From assembly GCA_022601215.1 (NCBI GenBank), contig JAHZIZ010000201.1, positions 1-10,860 on the forward strand: a stretch of DNA of 10,860 nucleotides, in the 5' to 3' direction. Below the pieces are notes generated by a model, which was not told the origin of the DNA, ran no database searches, and saw only the letters and a list, made by a program, of their open reading frames with translations. The stretch is from Bacteroidota bacterium. GTDB taxonomy: Bacteria; Bacteroidota; Bacteroidia; Flavobacteriales; Flavobacteriaceae. Every line of letters starts with the position of its first letter. Position 1 is the first letter of the stretch. Position numbers and translations under genes: made by a program. This document shows, piece after piece, positions 8,101 through 10,860 of this stretch.

Positions 8101-8755
8101 CACGAGTATCTTCTTTAACGGGAGGTGGTGGGGCTAATTCTACCCATTTTACAAAAGGTAAGTTAGCAAGGTCTTCTAAACAATTATTGGGAATAGTAAG
8201 CTCCAACGTTTGAAAGTCTGTGTATTGTTTTCGCACTGAAATTTGATGTGTTGCTAATTGTTCAATAACGTAGTCAGTACGTACGTTTTGGTGATGCACT
8301 AATGTCACCAGTAAGTTATCTCCTTGAATTGCCCAATTACCTATCTCTCCGTTTTTAAGTGATTGTGCAAGTTTAAATCGCCCTTCAACGGGAACAATAG
8401 CTCTTACACCACGATTACGGAGAAAGTCGATTGAAGTATTATTCGGAAAATAAAACAAGTACGTTCTGTGCGGAATATATTCAATCAATTCTAGATGGTT
8501 TGCTTTAAATGCATCCTGGATATCTTGAGTAGGGGTTTCATAAAACTGAACCCATCCAAAATATCCATTTCCAAGCTGAGAAGATTCGGGCATTTGATCC
8601 CAATGAAATGTGTTGATATTTTCTTCAATGGCCAAGGATTCATCTTGGTACTGAATTGTGTAAGAATTTTGTGCAAAGGAAATGGCTGTCGTTAGCACTA
8701 ATGCCAATAGACTTGCCAGATTTTTTCCTTTTGAAAAAAAAGTAGCTTTTTTCAT
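5156..8755 (-). CDS. Secreted subtilisin-like serine protease (S8) with T9SS sorting domain
   Basis: A 1199-residue exported multidomain protein. Signal peptide 1-28 (cleavage after SFA). A propeptide-like region about 60-210 seems to hold two similar halves, followed by a Pro-rich link (APPPPPV). The S8 catalytic domain spans about 220-515, with Asp248 (VRDDG), His274 (NHGDGVAG), oxyanion Asn364 (CGNSN) and Ser444 (GTSGASP), so it looks active. Next come a jelly-roll domain of the KP-43 subtilase kind about 520-640 (LVNDLDLVV), an Ig-like domain about 641-730, an FN3-like domain about 732-815, a CARDB-like domain about 820-930 and a MAM or choice-of-anchor-J-like domain about 935-1108. The T9SS type A sorting domain about 1120-1199 (SLSPNPATQEF ... 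GLYFVTI ... KKLLVK) sends it across the outer membrane to the surface or medium. There are eight Cys in total, some possibly in disulfides. It probably degrades external protein for nutrition; the substrate is unknown. It is a single-gene unit with its own promoter candidate and terminator. Confidence 0.93.
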   Translation of the reverse strand: MKKATFFSKGKNLASLLALVLTTAISFAQNSYTIQYQDESLAIEENINTFHWDQMPESSQLGNGYFGWVQFYETPTQDIQDAFKANHLELIEYIPHRTYLFYFPNNTSIDFLRNRGVRAIVPVEGRFKLAQSLKNGEIGNWAIQGDNLLVTLVHHQNVRTDYVIEQLATHQISVRKQYTDFQTLELTIPNNCLEDLANLPFVKWVELAPPPPVKEDTRGRGLHRANGLDTQGAGRNYTGEGVGVLVRDDGIVGPHIDFHGRIDNTLATGTDANHGDGVAGILAGAGNLNPTMRGMAAGSNVYVVNYGGNFLDGPSLAYITNNDVQITNSSYGDGCNAGYTTNARNVDQQIHETSSLLHVFSCGNSNNNNCGYGAGSQWGNITGGHKQGKNAIATANVFFNGVLASSSSRGPAHDGRIKPDITANGAGHLSTDENNGYFQFGGTSGASPGVAGISAQLYQAYAEANSGNHPPSGLIKATLLNTANDYGNVGPDFKFGWGIVNGLRAGILIEDGRYLMDNVSQGNANSHTINIPSGTTQVRFMLYWTDPEASPGASPALVNDLDLVVTDPANNTTLPWILDPTPNPTTLDLPATNGADHLNNMEQVLLNNPAAGNYTLDVSGFNVPQGPQDYFIVYEVITENLTLTYPNGEEKFVPGVSENLHWDAINTTSGFTLEYSTNDGNSWNNITSVSSTTTNYLWSVPSELTGEAKIRITSGSFSDESDTTFSIAPLVTGLSLTQVCVTEASFDWNALTGATSYDLYILGDKYMEIVGSSNTNSITVPISNGTEPMWYSVAAKNDADGWTNRRRNANFHSGGLVNCPLANDLSLIQINNNAEDFSSVCGTPNNIVSVQLQNTGTSAQSNFTVSYQISGQAVVNETYDSSLAPGSSATYDFTTPVNLSINGAHTLTTSVALSGDENPHNNTQALDFVAYVSTADELFEPFDVNGVPPVGWVIENSDTDITWEAATNITGVDGNPTTTAFLDNYNYYNTSQEDAIVTDIYDLTSITAASLQFDVAKAQRSANASDVLYVGVSTDCGNTFTLFYGQGGLDLSTIPDYYNTGAWTPASADEWRTEDIDISSFAGEYAIFRFVLDNNNGNSTFIDNIKIPELLNTTSFNVLEVSLSPNPATQEFQISLGTIIPDSLSVSIANNLGQQVATYNASIFYGNTATIDVANLNTGLYFVTIASGSQTTTKKLLVK

Positions 8756-8786
8756 GGTTGGTTTTTTTAAAATGAATGGTCACTTT

Positions 8787-8824
8787 GATAGCCTGAAAAA
8801 GATATCATCTTTTTTAAAGCTATC
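8787..8824. promoter_or_regulatory. Two-part dyad at the 5' end of the subtilase transcript
   Basis: GATAGC (8787-8792) pairs with GCTATC (8819-8824). Inside it AAAAAGAT (8796-8803) pairs with ATCTTTTT (8807-8814) around a 3-base loop, with only a small unpaired bulge between the stems. On the - strand the hairpin begins within a few bases of the predicted transcription start and ends about 30 bases before the protease ATG. There is no T-run after it on either strand, so a terminator is unlikely. A 5' stabilising hairpin or an operator are alternatives. Confidence 0.5.
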
Positions 8825-8831
8825 AAATATA
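8824..8831 (-). promoter_or_regulatory. Bacteroidota -7 promoter element for the subtilase gene
   Basis: The - strand reads TATATTTG, matching TAnnTTTG. The predicted start of transcription is near 8817-8819 and the leader about 62-64 bases. The -33 region reads GGTTTTTA rather than a clear TTG and overlaps the inner edge of the upstream dyad at 8841-8876. The leader is A-rich just before the ATG and shows no Shine-Dalgarno site, which is usual for the phylum. Confidence 0.45.
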
Positions 8832-8840
8832 TCCATTTAG

Positions 8841-8876
8841 CTGTTAAAAACCTGAGAGAGCTCGTTCTTTTAACAG
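8841..8876. repeat. Inverted repeat between thioesterase stop and subtilase promoter
   Basis: A perfect 9-bp inverted repeat, CTGTTAAAA (8841-8849) and TTTTAACAG (8868-8876), is separated by 18 bases containing the palindrome GAGCTC. It lies about 28 bases after the stop of the thioesterase gene on the - strand. It may act as a weak terminator or 3' stabiliser for that message; no clean T-run follows. Alternatively it is an operator, since it reaches the -33 region of the subtilase promoter candidate. Confidence 0.5.
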
Positions 8877-8903
8877 GCTTAAAACCTAGTAGTTATATAG
8901 GGT

Positions 8904-9413
8904 TTATGTGAATAAAGCCTTGAGTTCTGAGGCTTGCTGGGGGTCCAATTTACCTGCTAAGACCAGGCTTAACTGCTTCCTTCTTAAGGCAGCATCATAT
9001 CGTTCTATTTCTAGTGGAGTTTCTGCTGTAATAGGAGGAACGGGTACTGGACTACCCATTTCATCTACTGCCACAAAAGTATAGATAGCTTCGTTGGCTT
9101 TGCTTTTAAGCCCGCTTTCGCGATCTTCAATCCAAACATCCATATACACTTCCATAGAACTTTTAAAGGCTCGAGACACATGCGCTTCTACTGTCACAAC
9201 ACTGCCCAAAGGAATCATTTTGTTAAAAGCTACATGATTTACCGAAGCGGTTACAACAATTCTTCTACTATGCCTTCTTGCGGCGATACTCGCCGCTCTG
9301 TCCATTCGAGCGAGGAGTTCTCCACCAAACATGTTTCCAATGGGATTGGTTTCACTCGGAAGTACTAGGTCTGTAATTACGGTTCTAGAGGCTGCGGGTG
9401 TTTTGGCTTCCAT
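8904..9413 (-). CDS. Acyl-CoA thioesterase, hotdog fold (YciA/BACH type)
   Basis: A single-domain cytoplasmic hotdog thioesterase of 169 residues from the ATG at 9413. Such enzymes hydrolyse acyl-CoA to free acid and CoA. Family marks are TNPIGNMFGG followed by the helix ELLARMDRAAS with the likely catalytic Asp (residue 38 from this start), then the strand VVTASVNHVAF and a closing EAIYTFVAVDE. The C-terminal tail (ALRRKQLSLVLAGKLDP, ELKALFT) is the form I recall from Bacteroidota homologues. Three starts are possible: TTG at 9431, ATG at 9422 and ATG at 9413. The -7 element at 9429-9436 overlaps the TTG, so that start cannot be used from this promoter. I choose 9413 because homologues, as I recall them, begin M-x-A-K; starting at 9422 would make the message nearly leaderless. 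The acyl-chain preference is not visible. Confidence 0.88.
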   Translation of the reverse strand: MEAKTPAASRTVITDLVLPSETNPIGNMFGGELLARMDRAASIAARRHSRRIVVTASVNHVAFNKMIPLGSVVTVEAHVSRAFKSSMEVYMDVWIEDRESGLKSKANEAIYTFVAVDEMGSPVPVPPITAETPLEIERYDAALRRKQLSLVLAGKLDPQQASELKALFT

Positions 9414-9428
9414 AAATAGCATTTTTGA

Positions 9429-9436
9429 CAAAGGTA
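9429..9436 (-). promoter_or_regulatory. Bacteroidota -7 promoter element for the thioesterase gene
   Basis: The - strand reads TACCTTTG, matching TAnnTTTG. The expected transcription start is about 9422-9424, at or just before the ATG at 9422 and about ten bases before the ATG at 9413. No clear -33 TTG was found. A small dyad AGGT-ACGA-ACCT (9432-9443) overlaps the element. The gene may in addition be read from the HU/SPOR gene upstream, since no terminator was seen between them. Confidence 0.45.
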
Positions 9437-9475
9437 CGAACCTCTGTCATTTCAGAATTAAAAAAGAATAGGATT

Positions 9476-10408
9476 TTATTTATTGAGATTTTGAACAAGT
9501 AACCAAGCGTCTTTATTTTCTTGACGTTTGATAGTGCGCAGCGTTTGGAGTGCTTCTAATCTATCTTCATGGGAACTATAAACAACCTGATGAAGTCCAT
9601 ATTTGTTGGTTCCAATAAGGCGAGCCGAATAGCCTTTTTCAGCTAATTGAGTAATTTTCTTTTGAGCATTTTGTTCTATTCTAAAAGCGCCAGCAACAAT
9701 ATGATACCGCCCTGTTTCTTTTTCAACGGTTAAGTTTAAGGCCGGTAAAGGATTACTCATTACAAAAGTTGCTTCTTGTATTTGCTCTTCAACAAGAGCA
9801 TTTGACTTCTGCTTTTCTTTAAAATTATGTTGCGCTACTTGCCCTTCATATATCTTAAGACCACTAAATCCTCCTAGAGAAATGGTGAGAAGACCAATAG
9901 CTGCGTAGCGCAAGAAGGGGTATGAAGTTTTCTTTTTTTCTTGATGAAGGACTACGGTTTTATGTTGTGTAGTTTCCGTAGAAGTACTTCGTTCAATAGC
10001 AGGCACAACTACAGTACCGAGACCAAAAGAAGCCGCACTAAAATTTTGATTGGCTATAGGAGTAAACTGTAGTGTTCGCTCCTCACTTAAAATAAAGTCT
10101 CCAATATTTTTAATGTTCACTGATTTACCTTCAGATAAATCTAAAGATAGACGTCCTGTGAAATTTCTTATTTTTTGTAGTGCTAACTCGTAACTACAAT
10201 TTTCTGTAGAGGCTACGTAGTTTGCTAAAAGGCCATCATTGGTTTGCAATTGCCTATTAAAAGAAAGAGTTTTTCCAGGAGGAAAAAAGGTGTTGCTAAC
10301 CTCGTCGATTCTAGCCGAATGATTTTGAGTTAAAAAAGCACCAAAGCCAGGAATGATAACACATTCATAACGATAGAGTAAGTCTTTTATATAGGTTGCC
10401 AACTGCAT
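9476..10408 (-). CDS. HU-CCDC81-like / transmembrane / SPOR domain protein
   Basis: A 310-residue membrane protein. Residues 1 to about 125 match the bacterial HU-CCDC81 type, probably two HU-like modules (YIKDLLYRYECVIIPGFGAF at the start; a second about 50-118 with VNIKNIGDFIL). HU folds bind DNA or act as adaptors. A variable linker follows, then one hydrophobic segment about 164-186 after a Lys cluster (EKKK, 157-160), then a linker and a C-terminal SPOR domain about 233-308 (RYHIVAGAF ... AWLLVQNLNK). SPOR domains bind glycan strands stripped of stem peptides at the division septum. The topology fits HU in the cytoplasm and SPOR in the periplasm. The protein could tether DNA or a cytoplasmic partner to septal wall; that is inference. 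The ATG at 10408 keeps the conserved N-terminus. It is divergent from dprA, with the thioesterase gene next downstream. Confidence 0.85.
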   Translation of the reverse strand: MQLATYIKDLLYRYECVIIPGFGAFLTQNHSARIDEVSNTFFPPGKTLSFNRQLQTNDGLLANYVASTENCSYELALQKIRNFTGRLSLDLSEGKSVNIKNIGDFILSEERTLQFTPIANQNFSAASFGLGTVVVPAIERSTSTETTQHKTVVLHQEKKKTSYPFLRYAAIGLLTISLGGFSGLKIYEGQVAQHNFKEKQKSNALVEEQIQEATFVMSNPLPALNLTVEKETGRYHIVAGAFRIEQNAQKKITQLAEKGYSARLIGTNKYGLHQVVYSSHEDRLEALQTLRTIKRQENKDAWLLVQNLNK

Positions 10409-10412
10409 AAAA

Positions 10413-10443
10413 CAAACATAGAATAATTTCCAGCAGCATTCAA
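10413..10443 (-). promoter_or_regulatory. Bacteroidota promoter (-33 and -7) of the HU/SPOR gene
   Basis: The - strand carries TTG (10441-10443), a 20-base spacer and TATGTTTG (10413-10420), so both phylum-type elements are present at normal spacing. The -7 element ends only 4 bases before the ATG at 10408, so transcription would start at about the first codon and the mRNA would be leaderless or nearly so. Confidence 0.6.
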
Positions 10444-10561
10444 TACTTGAGCAGCGAACTTATTAACAACAAAAAAAAATGTACATTTAGACACTCCCCT
10501 TTTTAATAGTAATCCCGAAAGCAACTCGGATCCAGTTTATTACTATATAAAAGCCATTTTT

Positions 10562-10860
10562 ATGTTATCCAAAAATGAATTGCTCTATACATTGGCATTA
10601 CAACGTGTGCCTAATTTAGGGGATGTTTCAGCGAAAAAATTACTGCATGCTGTGGGCTCTGCCGAGGGTGTTTTTAAGGAACGAAAACGCCACCTTCAAA
10701 AGATTGATGGAATTGGGCCATTAAAATTGAAATTACTAGATGCTTCAAGTCAACTTCCAGAGGCGGAAGCTGAACTTCAATTTATTGAAGCCAATGGTAT
10801 TTCTTATCACTATTTTCAAGACAATACATATCCGGAACGTTTGAAACATTGTCTAGATGG
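10562..10860 (+). CDS. dprA: DNA-processing protein DprA (Smf), N-terminal part (partial)
   Basis: The first 99 codons are present and the gene runs off the window edge; family members are usually about 300-370 residues. DprA loads RecA onto incoming single-stranded DNA during natural transformation. What is visible is the N-terminal helical region with helix-hairpin-helix-like motifs (RVPNLGDVSAKKLL; KIDGIGPLKLKLL), followed by YFQDNTYPERLKHCLDG. That last stretch is the conserved entry to the Rossmann-like DNA-binding domain (Y-P-x-x-L). The start is the ATG at 10562, the only start codon close upstream of the conserved region. The intergenic region to the divergent HU/SPOR gene is 153 bp, with an A9 tract (10471-10479) and only an imperfect -7 candidate TACATTTA (10482-10489). 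Confidence 0.88.
   Translation, partial: MLSKNELLYTLALQRVPNLGDVSAKKLLHAVGSAEGVFKERKRHLQKIDGIGPLKLKLLDASSQLPEAEAELQFIEANGISYHYFQDNTYPERLKHCLD

Noticed and set aside
8787..8824. Dyad considered as an intrinsic terminator for the thioesterase gene
   Set aside because: It lies beyond a promoter candidate for the next gene, its stem is A/T-rich, and no T-run follows on the - strand.
10482..10489. TACATTTA as the -7 element of dprA
   Set aside because: The last base departs from TAnnTTTG and no TTG lies at a suitable distance upstream (the nearest, 10447-10449, is 32 bases away), so it was not listed as a promoter.

Overview
The window looks like a chromosomal segment of a member of the Bacteroidota, most probably a marine or environmental Flavobacteriaceae. 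The DNA is visibly AT-rich. Several intergenic regions carry the Bacteroidota -7 promoter element TAnnTTTG, and there are almost no Shine-Dalgarno-like sites. One very large protein ends in a type IX secretion (T9SS, Por) sorting domain. The HU-CCDC81/SPOR protein and the TPR - DUF4292 - EnvC-like gene run are also typical of this phylum. These are family-level judgements made by eye; no search was run.

Layout: (1) 1-3628, + strand. The tail of a sugar-phosphate nucleotidyltransferase is followed by a secreted TPR protein, a DUF4292/LolB-like lipoprotein and an EnvC-like protein with a dead LytM domain. Gaps are short and the last two genes overlap by one base, so this is probably an envelope-biogenesis operon. 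The junction at 166-231 holds a GC-richer palindromic repeat that seems to have extended the apparent TPR reading frame. (2) 3634-5040, - strand, convergent with only 5 bp between stops: a metallo-beta-lactamase/pseudo-rhodanese/rhodanese fusion with the architecture of the staphylococcal persulfide dioxygenase-sulfurtransferase CstB. (3) 5100-8831, - strand: a 1199-residue secreted subtilase with its own promoter candidate, a hairpin-rich upstream region and a strong intrinsic terminator. (4) 8904-10408, - strand: a hotdog acyl-CoA thioesterase and a membrane protein joining HU-CCDC81-type DNA-binding domains to a SPOR peptidoglycan-binding domain. Both have a -7 element almost touching the start codon. 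(5) 10562 to the edge, + strand: the 5' end of dprA, divergent from the HU/SPOR gene.

How the genes relate: the + strand block is about the cell envelope (glycan precursor, lipoprotein, control of septal peptidoglycan hydrolysis). The SPOR protein is probably also septal and carries a DNA-binding module next to the DNA-uptake/recombination gene dprA. The CstB-like enzyme, thioesterase and exported protease appear to be independent housekeeping or secretory units. No rRNA, tRNA, CRISPR array, insertion sequence or prophage was seen, and no gap without a gene exceeds about 155 bp. I see no clearly novel multi-gene system. The most unusual points are the HU-TM-SPOR architecture beside dprA, the possibly leaderless promoters, the palindromic repeat at the TPR start, and the dyads around the subtilase promoter.
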